From the NCBI RefSeq assembly GCF_010993745.1, contig NZ_WOTN01000002.1, positions 1,922,001 through 1,986,000 on the forward strand: a stretch of 64,000 nucleotides of DNA, read 5' to 3'. Every line of letters starts with the position of its first letter. Within the stretch, counting starts at the first letter, position 1. Shown one piece after another: positions 43,645-51,946 of the stretch. The notes beneath the pieces were generated by a model, which saw only the letters and a program-made list of their open reading frames with translations, ran no database searches and was not told the DNA's origin. This DNA comes from Fodinicola acaciae (GTDB lineage Bacteria; Actinomycetota; Actinomycetes; Mycobacteriales; HKI-0501). Made by a program: the position numbers and the translations under genes.

Positions 43645-44787
43645 ATGGCTCCCGTCCGCCGGCTGTGGCTGGCTGTCCTGTGCGGATATCTGGCGCTCGG
43701 CGCGACACTGCAGGCGCTGCCGGCCTATGTGCCGGCGCGGTTCGGTGGCGGTGCGCTGGCGGCTGGTACGGCCGTCGGCATCGCGTTCCTGGCGACGGCC
43801 TGCTGCCGTCCGTTTGCCGGTCGTCTGGCCGACGCCGGCCGGTCGCGGCCGGTGGTGATGCTCGGTGGTGCGCTGACCGCGCTCGGCGGCATCGGTCACC
43901 TGGTCGCGCCGGACCTCGGCGCGCTGCTGCTCGCGCGGCTGGTCATGGGAGCCGGTGAGGCGGCGCTGTTTTCTGGCGCTCTGCCCTGGGTTTTGGCTGG
44001 CACGAAGGCAGAACACCGGGGCAGGGTCGCCGGCTGGTTCGGCCTGTCGATGTGGGGTGGACTGTCCGGCGGTCCGGTGATCGCGACCGTTGTCGGCGAC
44101 GCGTACGCCGTGTGGTGGGTCGTCGTCGCGTTGTCCGGGTTGTCGATGGCGTTGGTGGCGACCACGCGGCAGGCCGGCGGTGGCGCGCTGGAGCCGATCC
44201 GGCATTGGCGCGAGCTGGTGCCGGCTGGCGTGGCGATGCCGGGGCTCGCGATCGGCCTGGCCGCGTACGCGTATGGCACGGTCGCCGCTCTGCTGGTGCT
44301 GCACCTGCGGGTGGACCGGATCGGTGCCGACGGCTTCGGGCTGACCGTTTTCGCGGTGTTTTTCCTGCTGACGCGGTTTGCCGGCAGCCCGTCGGTGGAC
44401 CGCTATGGTGGCCGGCTGGTCGCGGTCTGGTCGGTCTCGCTGGAGGTCGTCGCGCTGCTGGTCGTGGCCTTCGCCGGGAGCGCGTCGGTCGCGATGGCTG
44501 GTACGGCGCTGGCCGGCGTCGGACTGGGCCTGATCTATCCGGCCTGCGCGGCGCTGACGCTGGACCGCGTACGCGGCATGCGGCCCGGGGTGGCGATGGG
44601 GGTGATGACCTCCTTCTGGGATCTCGGCGTGATGGCCGCCGGTCCGGCCGGTGGCGCGGTGGCCGCCGGTTTCGGCTATCCGGCGGCATTCTGCATCGCG
44701 GCCGGCATGGGCCTGCTGTGCGTGACGGTCGCGTTCGTCTTCCTGCGTACCAAAAACCATCTCGTATGCTCGGTGGATGCCAGCTGA
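43645..44787 (+). CDS. MFS transporter
   Basis: This 380-residue transporter has about 12 spans: VRRLWLAVLCGYLALGATLQALPAYVPARFGGG at the start, CCRPFAGRLADAGRSRPVVMLGG (loop 2-3 motif) and GMRPGVAMGVMTSFWDLGVMAAGPAGGAVAAGFGY later. The type is that of sugar/drug efflux permeases of unknown substrate. It overlaps the following Eis-like gene by 11 nt. Confidence 0.88.
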   Translation: MAPVRRLWLAVLCGYLALGATLQALPAYVPARFGGGALAAGTAVGIAFLATACCRPFAGRLADAGRSRPVVMLGGALTALGGIGHLVAPDLGALLLARLVMGAGEAALFSGALPWVLAGTKAEHRGRVAGWFGLSMWGGLSGGPVIATVVGDAYAVWWVVVALSGLSMALVATTRQAGGGALEPIRHWRELVPAGVAMPGLAIGLAAYAYGTVAALLVLHLRVDRIGADGFGLTVFAVFFLLTRFAGSPSVDRYGGRLVAVWSVSLEVVALLVVAFAGSASVAMAGTALAGVGLGLIYPACAALTLDRVRGMRPGVAMGVMTSFWDLGVMAAGPAGGAVAAGFGYPAAFCIAAGMGLLCVTVAFVFLRTKNHLVCSVDAS

Positions 44788-45967
44788 TCTTGATGTCCGC
44801 GTGCTGACCGCCGACGAACTGCCCGCTGCGTACGAGCTGGGGCGGGTCGCATTCGGATTGGCGGCCGAGCCGCCACAACGCGTGCTGGAGGAGCGGCCGG
44901 GGCTGACGCGCTGGGGTGCGTTTCTCGGCGGACGGCTGGTCGGCAAGGCCATCGACCTGCATCACGACCAGTGGTGGGCCGGCCGCAAGGTGCCGGCGGC
45001 CGACATCGGCGGAGTCGCGGTGGTGCCGGAGACCCGCGGCCGCGGAGTCGCGCGGTCGGTGTTGACGGCGTTGCTGGCCCGAGCGCGCGACCGAGGCGCC
45101 GCCGTCAGCGCGCTCTATCCGTCGGTCTCGGCGGCTTATCGGTCCTGTGGCTGGGAAATCGTCGGCGCGCTGCCGCATCGCGAGCTGCCTGTCAACGCGA
45201 TTCCGCGGCTGGCGCCTGCGGAGAAGCTGACCGTACGACCCGGTGGTGTCGAGGACCTGCCGGCGATGGCCGCGCTTTATCAGCAGGTGGCGCGAAACCG
45301 GTGTGGAATGTTGACGCGCGAAGGCATTCTTTTCGGCACCGACGCGGGTGGACTGACGGCCAAGGTCGACGGACTTTCCTTGGTGGAGGAGGAAAACCGA
45401 CTGGTCGGCTATATGTCGTGGCAGCGCGGCGAAGGATGGGGACCGGACGCGGCGCTGACCGTCACCGACCTGTTGGCGTTGACGCCCGACGCCGCTCGCG
45501 AACTGCTCGCCGTGCTGGCTAGCTGGCGGTCGGTCGTCGGTGCGATCCGGTTGCACACGCTCATTCTCGAGCCGCTGCTTTCGGTGCTGCCGTTGGAAAA
45601 TACCCGCGAGCTGAAGCCGGAGCCGTGGATGCTGCGCCCGGTGGACGTCGTTGCCGCGGTGGAAAGGCGCGGCTGGCCGGCGTACGTGCGAGGGGCGGTC
45701 GAGTTTTATCTGGAGGACCGGCTCGCGCCGTGGAACGCCGGTGCGTGGCGGCTGGAGATCGCCGACGGTCGTGGCCGGTTGGAGCGTACCGATGGCACGC
45801 CGGGCCTGCGGTTGGCGGTCGGCGGCTTTGCGCTGCTCTATGCCGGCGCGGCGCGTGCCCACGCGTTGGTCGAGGCAGGTTTGTTGCGGTGCGACGAAAA
45901 CGCCGATCCGTCCACTGTGGACATCCTCGGCAGCGGCGAGCAGGCGCAGCTCCTGGACCACTTCTAG
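44777..45967 (+). CDS. eis: Eis-like multi-acetylating GNAT
   Basis: This 396-residue protein follows the Eis layout: an N-terminal GNAT (ADIGGVAVVPETRGRGVARSVLTALLARARDRGAAVSALYPSVSAAYRSCGWEIVG), a central GNAT-like half (KLTVRPGGVEDLPAMAALYQQVARNRCGMLTR) and an SCP2-like C-terminal part (RLEIADGRGRLERTDG). The terminal residue is Phe (LLDHF), as in Eis, whose C-terminal carboxylate takes part in catalysis. Eis acetylates aminoglycosides at several positions; this protein's substrate is not known. Confidence 0.85.
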   Translation: MPADLDVRVLTADELPAAYELGRVAFGLAAEPPQRVLEERPGLTRWGAFLGGRLVGKAIDLHHDQWWAGRKVPAADIGGVAVVPETRGRGVARSVLTALLARARDRGAAVSALYPSVSAAYRSCGWEIVGALPHRELPVNAIPRLAPAEKLTVRPGGVEDLPAMAALYQQVARNRCGMLTREGILFGTDAGGLTAKVDGLSLVEEENRLVGYMSWQRGEGWGPDAALTVTDLLALTPDAARELLAVLASWRSVVGAIRLHTLILEPLLSVLPLENTRELKPEPWMLRPVDVVAAVERRGWPAYVRGAVEFYLEDRLAPWNAGAWRLEIADGRGRLERTDGTPGLRLAVGGFALLYAGAARAHALVEAGLLRCDENADPSTVDILGSGEQAQLLDHF

Positions 45968-46004
45968 GCCTGGCCACAGGTCCGGTCCGGGGTCCGGAGG
46001 TCCG

Positions 46005-46181
46005 ATGGGAACTTTGTTGACCGTATTGCGCGCCGGACTGGCCAACAAGGTCACAGTCGGGCGCCGATTCGGCTGTCCGAATGGATCGGCGGGAGGCATC
46101 GTCGCAGGTCAGGCAGGTGCCGACGACGCAATCGGATTCCGATTGCGTCGTCGGTCAAGATCGACTAGCGGAGGCGGATGA
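46005..46181 (+). CDS. Possible small ORF after the Eis-like gene
   Basis: ATG 46005 follows a good CGGAGG ribosome site and opens 58 residues (MGTLLTVLRAGLANKVTVGRRFGCPNG then AGGIVAGQAGADDAI). The frame runs through the perfect hairpin at 46120-46154 and overlaps the end of the convergent FHA gene, which argues against it. Kept at low confidence as the only candidate in this 200-bp gap. Confidence 0.2.
   Translation: MGTLLTVLRAGLANKVTVGRRFGCPNGSAGGIVAGQAGADDAIGFRLRRRSRSTSGGG
46120..46154. terminator. Perfect 16-bp stem terminator between convergent genes
   Basis: CCGACGACGCAATCGG (46120-46135) is exactly complementary to 46139-46154 with a 3-nt loop ATT. It lies between the Eis-like gene and the convergent FHA gene and can stop transcription from both sides. 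Confidence 0.85.
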
Positions 46182-47280
46182 CGGTGGTCGGGGCCTCGGA
46201 CATGACCGAGACCTCCTCGACCGGCGCCACTTCCTGCCGGTGCGTACGCATCAGCTGGACGCCGGGATGCAGCTCCACCACGTCCCACTCGCCGAGCGTG
46301 TGCCGCTCGTCGCGGTGCAGCCGGATCTGGCTCAGCTCGGTGCCCGGCCCACTGTGGATGTGCACCATCGTGCCGTTCATGCTGGTGTCGGTCACGGTCA
46401 GCAGGCCGCCGGCCACCTCCAGCCGCAGGTGGCTGCGGCTGACCCGGCCGACCACGTCGTCGTCGAGCAGGTCGGACAGGCCGATCGACTCCGGCTCCTC
46501 AGGCGCGCGCCCGACCGCTGTCGGCCGCGCCGAGGTGACGGTGAACTCCATCCGGTCGGTGCCGTCGACGCGTACGGTGATCGGCACGCTGTAGAGCCGC
46601 GGCCCGGCGTCGGTGAGCTGCTGGTTGTGCCGCGGACAGAACGGCCGTCCCTGGTGGATACGCGGCGGTGGCTGCTGGTGGTCGGGCAGGACGGCCGCGT
46701 ACGCGCCGCAGCCGAGATTCTGGCAGTGCCAGTTGCGCGCCAGGATCGCGGCGGTGGCCTGGTCGGGCGCGGGTGGATGGGCCGGCGCGCCGGCCTGCGG
46801 CGGCCGCGCCATCAGCGCCGCGCCACCCATCCCCGGCACCGGCGACAGCAGCCGGCCGGAGGTGCCGAAGATCCACGGCCGGTGCTGCGCGTACGCGCCG
46901 AAGTCGTTGCGGCTGATCACCGGCAGGCCGGTGTACTCGGCGATCTCCAGTACCCGCCCGGAGGCGTCGTCGGCGACCTCCAGCAGGCCGTCGTCGGCCC
47001 ACCGGCGCATCACCATCTTCTCGTTTGAGGTGAGCTCCAGGTCGCCGAGGATCGACCGGTCGACCACCGCGTACACCCGCGCGGCGCCGACCCGCAGGTG
47101 CGCGGCGAGCGCGTCGATGACCAGGCCGAGCCGGGTCAGGTTGAACGGTCTGCTGGTGTCACCGTCCAGTGCCGAGTATCCGACGACGGACGCCAGGTCG
47201 ACCACCGCGCGTGCCACGCTCGGGTCGAGGGTCAGCTGGCGCTCGATCGAGTCCAGCACCTTGGTCACACCAAACCGCAC
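46165..47280 (-). CDS. FHA-domain protein with PIN/NYN-like N-terminus and zinc-ribbon
   Basis: This 371-residue protein seems to have three parts. The N-terminus (about 1-145) reads LVIDALAAHLRVGAARVYAVVDRSILGDLELTS and GLPVISRNDFGAYAQHRPWI, reminiscent of PIN/NYN nuclease folds. The middle (about 180-225) holds a four-Cys ribbon, WHCQNLGCGAYA and FCPRHNQQL. The C-terminus (about 240-360) is an FHA domain, VGRVSRSHLRLEVAGGLLTVTDTSMNGTMVH, which binds phospho-threonine. No Ser/Thr kinase gene is nearby. The nuclease reading is tentative; the FHA call is firm. Confidence 0.75.
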   Translation of the reverse strand: MRFGVTKVLDSIERQLTLDPSVARAVVDLASVVGYSALDGDTSRPFNLTRLGLVIDALAAHLRVGAARVYAVVDRSILGDLELTSNEKMVMRRWADDGLLEVADDASGRVLEIAEYTGLPVISRNDFGAYAQHRPWIFGTSGRLLSPVPGMGGAALMARPPQAGAPAHPPAPDQATAAILARNWHCQNLGCGAYAAVLPDHQQPPPRIHQGRPFCPRHNQQLTDAGPRLYSVPITVRVDGTDRMEFTVTSARPTAVGRAPEEPESIGLSDLLDDDVVGRVSRSHLRLEVAGGLLTVTDTSMNGTMVHIHSGPGTELSQIRLHRDERHTLGEWDVVELHPGVQLMRTHRQEVAPVEEVSVMSEAPTTVIRLR

Positions 47281-47381
47281 CGGTCAGCCTCCTTGCTCCG
47301 GCCCCCACAAGCCGGCGTCCATCATGCCTGGTCACTGCCAGTGTCGCCTCCGGTGGCGGCCGGAAACCGCCGCCGAGGTGC

Positions 47382-47421
47382 CGTTTTGCCGGTTAATACG
47401 CGCACATCAACCGGCAAAACG
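47382..47421 (-). terminator. Terminator of the polysaccharide deacetylase gene
   Basis: CGTTTTGCCGGTT (47382-47394) is the exact complement of AACCGGCAAAACG (47409-47421). It begins 2 bp after the deacetylase stop on the minus strand and ends the stem with TTTTGC-type bases. Confidence 0.75.
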
Positions 47422-47423
47422 CC

Positions 47424-48212
47424 TCACAGGGTGGTGACCTGCCAGTGCCGCTTGTTGATGATGTCGTCAAGGATCAGCCGCAGGCCGGCAACCGTGTGCC
47501 AGTGCGTGCCGGGCGAGCCGCCGTCGTGGAACAGGATGATGCAACCCGGCTGCATCGTGCGGCCGACCCAGTTGGCCATGTTGGCCGGCTGCATCAGCGG
47601 CTTCTGCCAGTCGGACGAGGTGACCCGCCAGCCGAGCGAGGCCAGGCCCAGGCCGGCCGCGACCTGCACCTCACGCGGCGTGAAGTCACCGTGCGGAGCG
47701 CGGAAATAGTACGGCCGCACCCCACCGCTGGCCTTGGTGATGATCAGGTTGGTCTGGCTGAGGTCCTTGGTGATCGTCGCCGCCGGCTGCTTACCGAGCT
47801 CCGGCTTGTGCCACATCGTGTGGTTGCACAGCGTGTGACCTTCCTTCACGATCTGCCGGGTCAGCTCCGGATGCTGGCGGACCCGGAAGCCGATCTCGCA
47901 GAACACCGCGTGCACGTGATATTCGCGCAGGACGGCGAGCACCTTGGGCGTCCACTGTGGATCCGGGCCGTCGTCGAAGGTGAGCGTGACGCCAGGCGTG
48001 CCGTTTTCCTCGTACACGGTCGCCGCCGGCTGCAGATGCCGTACGCCGTTGGGCGCTTGCGGCGGCGGTTTCGGCGTCGAGGCGGTCGGTGCGACGGCGA
48101 CCGGATTTGTCGCCTGTGGTGTCGAAGAATTGCCGCAACCAACGAGAAGTAAAGCCAATATGGCCAGTCCGGCGACGCCTGACCGGCGGAGAAACCTCGT
48201 CTTCGGGGTCAT
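47424..48212 (-). CDS. Polysaccharide deacetylase lipoprotein (CE4/NodB)
   Basis: This 262-residue exported lipoprotein has signal RRSGVAGLAILALLLVGC with lipobox Cys. The NodB domain reads GVTLTFDDGPDPQWTPKVLAVLREYHVHAVFCEIGFRV (metal/base TFDDGPD), HTLCNHTMWHKP (zinc H-x3-H type), YYFRAPHGDFTPRE and ILFHDGG. It should remove N-acetyl groups from peptidoglycan or another glycan. ATG 48212 was preferred to an opening 13 codons earlier because it fits the signal peptide. Confidence 0.9.
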   Translation of the reverse strand: MTPKTRFLRRSGVAGLAILALLLVGCGNSSTPQATNPVAVAPTASTPKPPPQAPNGVRHLQPAATVYEENGTPGVTLTFDDGPDPQWTPKVLAVLREYHVHAVFCEIGFRVRQHPELTRQIVKEGHTLCNHTMWHKPELGKQPAATITKDLSQTNLIITKASGGVRPYYFRAPHGDFTPREVQVAAGLGLASLGWRVTSSDWQKPLMQPANMANWVGRTMQPGCIILFHDGGSPGTHWHTVAGLRLILDDIINKRHWQVTTL

Positions 48213-48275
48213 TCGGCCAACGATACGCGCGTACGCCTGTTGACTGGACACCGTCGCGCAGCCGAGACTGTTTCC

Positions 48276-48350
48276 GTGCTCCTTCTCGTGCAGCGCATCT
48301 ACGTCGACCTGGCTCGGTCGACCACCTCTGGCTGTCGTCCCTGCCGCTGA
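48276..48350 (+). CDS. Cysteine-containing leader peptide of the sulfur operon
   Basis: GTG 48276 to TGA 48348-48350 encodes MLLLVQRIYVDLARSTTSGC and then RPCR. The R-x-x-VDL-x-R-x-x-S core with two Cys near the end is the pattern of the short leader peptides found before sulfur-metabolism genes in many actinobacteria. In mycobacteria comparable Cys-rich leaders work by attenuation that senses cysteine. It lies 60 bp before the OsmC start, in an otherwise empty 200-bp leader region. The ribosome site is weak. The function is inferred from pattern and position. Confidence 0.65.
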   Translation: MLLLVQRIYVDLARSTTSGCRPCR

Positions 48351-48410
48351 TCCACGCAGCCGGCTTTTCTTTTCGTTTCAGCCAGATTTCCGCGCCCAGA
48401 GGGGACAACC

Positions 48411-48911
48411 ATGTCTTTGACCGAGGTCATCGACGGCACCCAGGCCGCCGTCACCGCCGACCCGAAGAACGCCGCCGTTTCGTTCACCACCACCAACGAT
48501 CTGGTCTCCGGCACCGCGACGCAGGTGGCGGTGGCCGTACGCGACCACAGCTTCGGCGTCGACGAGCCGGCCGTGCTCGGCGGCGGCGACACCTCCGCCA
48601 ACCCGGTCGAGTACGCGCTCGCCGCACTCGGCTCCTGCCAGGTCATCACCTACCAGTTCTGGGCCGCAAGGCTGGGAATCCGGCTCGACGACGTGTCCGT
48701 CAAGGTGGACGGCGACCTCGACCTGCACGGCTTCTTCGGCTTCGACGAGACGACCCGCGCCGGCTTCGGCGACGTACGCGTGTCGGTGACGCTGACCGGT
48801 CCAGAGTCGCCGGAGCGCTATGAGGAGCTCAAGCGCCACGTCGACCAGCACTGCCCGGTGCTCGATCTGTTTCGCAATCCGACCCCGACCAAGACAGAAT
48901 TGACCGCATGA
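48411..48911 (+). CDS. OsmC-family protein
   Basis: This 166-residue OsmC/Ohr-type protein has GGGDTSANPVEYALAALGSCQVITYQFWAARLGIRLDDVSVKVDGDLDL with one reactive Cys, and HVDQHCPVLDLFRNPTPT with the second. These proteins reduce organic peroxides or handle sulfur compounds. ATG 48411 follows AGAGGGGA. It overlaps the MetY-type gene by 4 nt, and the leader peptide upstream links it to sulfur control. Confidence 0.9.
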   Translation: MSLTEVIDGTQAAVTADPKNAAVSFTTTNDLVSGTATQVAVAVRDHSFGVDEPAVLGGGDTSANPVEYALAALGSCQVITYQFWAARLGIRLDDVSVKVDGDLDLHGFFGFDETTRAGFGDVRVSVTLTGPESPERYEELKRHVDQHCPVLDLFRNPTPTKTELTA

Positions 48912-50200
48912 CAGACCGTCAGTGGGGCTTCCGCACGCGTGCGCTGCACGCGGGCGGGACGCCCGATCCCACCACCGGTGCTCGCGCCGTCCCGATCTAC
49001 CAGACGACCAGCTTCGTCTTCGAGGACGCCGACGACGCGGCCAACCTGTTCGCGCTGCAGAAATACGGCAACATCTACAGCCGGATCGGCAACCCGACGG
49101 TGGCCGCGTTCGAGGAGCGGGTCGCCAACCTGGAAGGTGGCATCGGCGCGGTGGCCACGGCCAGTGGGCAGGCCGCCGAGTTCCTGACCTTCGCCGCGCT
49201 CGCCGAGTCCGGCGACCACATCGTGTCGGCCGCCGGCCTCTACGGCGGCACCGTGACACAGCTCGACGTGACGCTGCGCCGCTTCGGCATCGACACGACT
49301 TTCGTCGCCGGCGACGACACCGAGGCGTACGCGGCGGCCGTCACGCCGCGGACGAAGGCCATCTACACCGAGGTGATCGGCAATCCGTCGGGTGACATCG
49401 CCGATCTCGACGGGTTGTCGGCGTTGGCGCGGGCGCACGGCATTCCGCTGGTGGTCGACGCGACCGTCGCCACGCCGTATCTGTGCCGGCCGCTGGAACA
49501 CGGCGCCGACATCGTGCTGCATTCGGCGACGAAGTTTCTCGGCGGTCACGGCACGACCCTGGGTGGCGTGGTCGTCGAGAGCGGCCGTTTCGACTGGGGA
49601 AACGGAAACTTCCCGCGGATGACCGAAGTGGTGCCGAGCTACGGTGGCCTGCGTTACTGGGAAAACTTCGGCGAATACGCGTTTTGTACGCGGTTGCGCG
49701 CCGAACAGCTGCGCGACATCGGGCCGGTGCTGTCGCCGCACTCGGCTTTCCTGCTGTTGCAGGGAATCGAGACGTTGCCGCACCGGATGGACGCGCATGT
49801 CGGCAATGCCGCGGCGGTCGCCCGGTGGTTGGCCGCCGACGACCGGGTTTCCTGGGTCAAGTACGCCGGCCTGCCCGACCATCCGCATCACGACCGCGCC
49901 GCGCGCTATCTGCCGGCCGGGCCGGGTGCGGTGTTTTCCTTCGGCATCCGCGGCGGCCGTGCCGCCGGCCAGAAGTTCGTCGAGTCGGTGGAGTTGTGCA
50001 GCCATCTGGCCAACATCGGCGACGCGCGTACGCTCGTCATCCATCCGGCCTCCACGACGCACCAGCAGCTGTCGGACGCGCAGCTGGTGGCTGCCGGCGT
50101 CGGACCGGATCTGATCCGGCTGTCGGTCGGTCTGGAGGACCTGGACGACATCCTGTGGGATCTGGACCAAGCACTGGCGGAGGCGGTGAAGGAGTCGTGA
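48908..50200 (+). CDS. metY: O-acetylhomoserine sulfhydrylase (MetY-type, Cys/Met metabolism PLP enzyme)
   Basis: This 430-residue PLP enzyme makes homocysteine (or cysteine) from an O-acetylated amino acid and sulfide. RALHAGGTPDPTTGARAVPIYQTTSFVFEDADDAANLFALQKYGNIYSRIGNPTV is the family start, ATASGQAAEFL binds PLP phosphate, and DIVLHSATKFLGGHG contains the Schiff-base Lys. The C-terminal VIHPASTTHQQLSDAQLVAAGVGPDLIRLSVGLED is typical. It is coupled to osmC upstream and a CoA-binding protein downstream. Confidence 0.93.
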   Translation: MTDRQWGFRTRALHAGGTPDPTTGARAVPIYQTTSFVFEDADDAANLFALQKYGNIYSRIGNPTVAAFEERVANLEGGIGAVATASGQAAEFLTFAALAESGDHIVSAAGLYGGTVTQLDVTLRRFGIDTTFVAGDDTEAYAAAVTPRTKAIYTEVIGNPSGDIADLDGLSALARAHGIPLVVDATVATPYLCRPLEHGADIVLHSATKFLGGHGTTLGGVVVESGRFDWGNGNFPRMTEVVPSYGGLRYWENFGEYAFCTRLRAEQLRDIGPVLSPHSAFLLLQGIETLPHRMDAHVGNAAAVARWLAADDRVSWVKYAGLPDHPHHDRAARYLPAGPGAVFSFGIRGGRAAGQKFVESVELCSHLANIGDARTLVIHPASTTHQQLSDAQLVAAGVGPDLIRLSVGLEDLDDILWDLDQALAEAVKES

Positions 50201-50679
50201 GCTGGGTCGGACCATCGGCACGCGAACGCCAGCGACTGTTGGCCGCGACCAGGTCGGTGACGCTGGTCGGCGCGTCGGCGAACACGGCTCGTCCGAGCTA
50301 TTTCGTTGCCACCTATTTGCTTTCGTCCACGCCATACCAGATTTACTTTGTGAATCCACGGTTGGACAGCCTGCTCGGCCAGCCGGTCTATCCGTCGCTG
50401 ACGGACCTGCCGGAAAAGCCGGACCTGGTCTCGGTTTTCCGCAAGCACGACGACCTTCCGCAGGTCACCGAGGAGGTCATCGAGGCCGGCGGCCGGGTTC
50501 TGTGGTTTCAGCTCGGGTTGTGGCACGAGGAGGCCGCGGCGACCGGCGAGGCGGCCGGCCTGACCGTCGTGATGAACCGGTGCGTGAAGATCGAGCACGC
50601 CAGGTTTGCCGGCGGCTTGCATCTGGCCGGCTTCAACACCGGCGTCGTATCCTCCCGGCGGCGCTCACCTTTGTCTTAG
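50197..50679 (+). CDS. CoA-binding domain protein
   Basis: This 160-residue Rossmann protein has VTLVGASANTARPSYFVATYLLSSTPYQIYFVNPRLDSLLGQPVYPSLTDLPEKPDLVSVFR, the CoA_binding_2 pattern of YccU-like proteins, with WFQLGLWHEEAA and VMNRCVKIEHAR. GTG 50197 overlaps the metY stop (GTGA). Its linkage to metY and osmC is common in actinobacteria; the exact role is unknown. Confidence 0.88.
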   Translation: MSWVGPSARERQRLLAATRSVTLVGASANTARPSYFVATYLLSSTPYQIYFVNPRLDSLLGQPVYPSLTDLPEKPDLVSVFRKHDDLPQVTEEVIEAGGRVLWFQLGLWHEEAAATGEAAGLTVVMNRCVKIEHARFAGGLHLAGFNTGVVSSRRRSPLS

Positions 50680-50762
50680 CCCTTTGGGGAAAAATCCCAT
50701 ACCTTTCCGGCTGTCCGGGAAATAGTGGCTGAAACGGTGCCGGTCGACGACACTTCGTAGTC

Positions 50763-51617
50763 GTGGATTCGCTGCCTTCCGGAGAACCCGAGATAGCGAG
50801 ACGATTGCCCGGACGTGTGGTCGCCGATCTGCCGGCCGCGCCACCGGAGGTCACCGTGCTGCCGGTCGCGGGGCCGCCTGGCCTGCCGCTGGATCTCACC
50901 GTCCTGCTGGCCGACAGCCATCCGGTCGTACGCAGTGGCATGCGCGCGCTGCTGACCGCGGTCGACGGCATCCGGGTCGTCGCGGAGGCGGGTACGCCGG
51001 CCGAGGCCGTGCGCGCGGCGCTGCTGCACCGGCCCGACGTGGTGATCCTGGAGTTGGAGATGCCGGGGCCGTCAGTCGGCCGGACGATCCGCGAGCTGGT
51101 CAGGTCGGTGCCCGGCAGCGGTGTCCTGGTCTTCACGATGGTCGACGACGACACGTCGGTGGTCGCCGCGATGCGTGCCGGAGCGCGCGGCTATCTCCTC
51201 AAGCACGCCGAAAGCGACCACATCGTCCGCGCGGTCCATGGCGTGGCCGCCGGCGAGGCGATCTTCGCGCCGAGGATCGCCGAGCGGCTGCCGGCCCTGC
51301 TGGCCCACGGCGGCCGTACGTCCCGCGACGACCTGCCGAGCCTCACCGTGCGCGAACGCGAGGTGCTGGACCTGGTCGCCGAAGGACTGCCCAACACGGC
51401 GATCGCGCGCCGGCTGCGGCTGGCGCCGAAGACGATCAGCAACCACCTGTCGGCGATCTTCGGCAAGCTGCAGGTCACCAGCCGAGCCGACGCGGTCGCG
51501 CGGCTGCACCACGACACCTCGGGATCGGACTCGTCAGCAGGCGGTTGGGTGACGTACGCAGCATCCGACGCGGATGTGCCTGCAAAACGAAGTCGACGAT
51601 CGGGGAGCGGTGCCTAG
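50763..51617 (+). CDS. NarL/FixJ-type response regulator with Glu at the phospho-acceptor site
   Basis: This 284-residue protein starts at GTG 50763 with about 43 non-conserved residues. The receiver (VLLADSHPVVRSGMRALL, YLLKHAESDHI) follows, and the C-terminal LuxR helix-turn-helix reads LTVREREVLDLVAEGLPNTAIARRLRLAPKTISNHLSAIFGKLQVTSRADAV. The normal Asp of the DLxMPG box is Glu (ILELEMPG, residue 97), and the acidic pair is reduced to ADS. It may be locked in an active-like form. No kinase gene is adjacent. The C-terminus overlaps a convergent small gene by 4 nt. Confidence 0.85.
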   Translation: MDSLPSGEPEIARRLPGRVVADLPAAPPEVTVLPVAGPPGLPLDLTVLLADSHPVVRSGMRALLTAVDGIRVVAEAGTPAEAVRAALLHRPDVVILELEMPGPSVGRTIRELVRSVPGSGVLVFTMVDDDTSVVAAMRAGARGYLLKHAESDHIVRAVHGVAAGEAIFAPRIAERLPALLAHGGRTSRDDLPSLTVREREVLDLVAEGLPNTAIARRLRLAPKTISNHLSAIFGKLQVTSRADAVARLHHDTSGSDSSAGGWVTYAASDADVPAKRSRRSGSGA

Positions 51618-51904
51618 TGAATCTCCGCCGTGTTGCCGGCGAGCCCGCCGAGCAGGTCGCGTACGGCGGTCAACGCGTGATTGTCCGGATCCTTCTCGGC
51701 GAGCCAGGTCGCGTAGTCGAAGAGCGCCTTGCGCGCGGCGCGCTGCACCTGCAGCTCGTCGATGTCGACCGACTGCAGGCCGCGCAGGTCGTCGGCCTGG
51801 ATGCGGTCGAGGATGGCGGACACCGCCTCGGTCAGGCTCACCTCCTGCTCAGCCGGCGCGTCGAAGGCGTTCGTGTCGAAGGCGGTCGCGTCGAATGAAG
51901 TCAT
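51614..51904 (-). CDS. Hypothetical acidic protein
   Basis: This 96-residue protein is not recognised. The N-terminus is a small tandem run of F-D/N-A units (TSFDATAFDTNAFDAPAEQE); the rest is helical (VSAILDRIQADDLRGLQSVDIDELQVQRAARKALFDYATWLAEKDPDNHALTAVRDLLGG). It is strongly acidic with no signal peptide. It lies between the response regulator and folE. Coding is likely from its length and composition; the function is unknown. Confidence 0.6.
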   Translation of the reverse strand: MTSFDATAFDTNAFDAPAEQEVSLTEAVSAILDRIQADDLRGLQSVDIDELQVQRAARKALFDYATWLAEKDPDNHALTAVRDLLGGLAGNTAEIH

Positions 51905-51946
51905 GGACGCGTACGTACCCAGTCCACGCGGCTCCCAATCGGATGA

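Noticed and set aside
48213-48410. SAM riboswitch before osmC-metY
   Set aside because: I could not find a convincing SAM-type aptamer core; the VDL-Cys leader ORF explains the region better.
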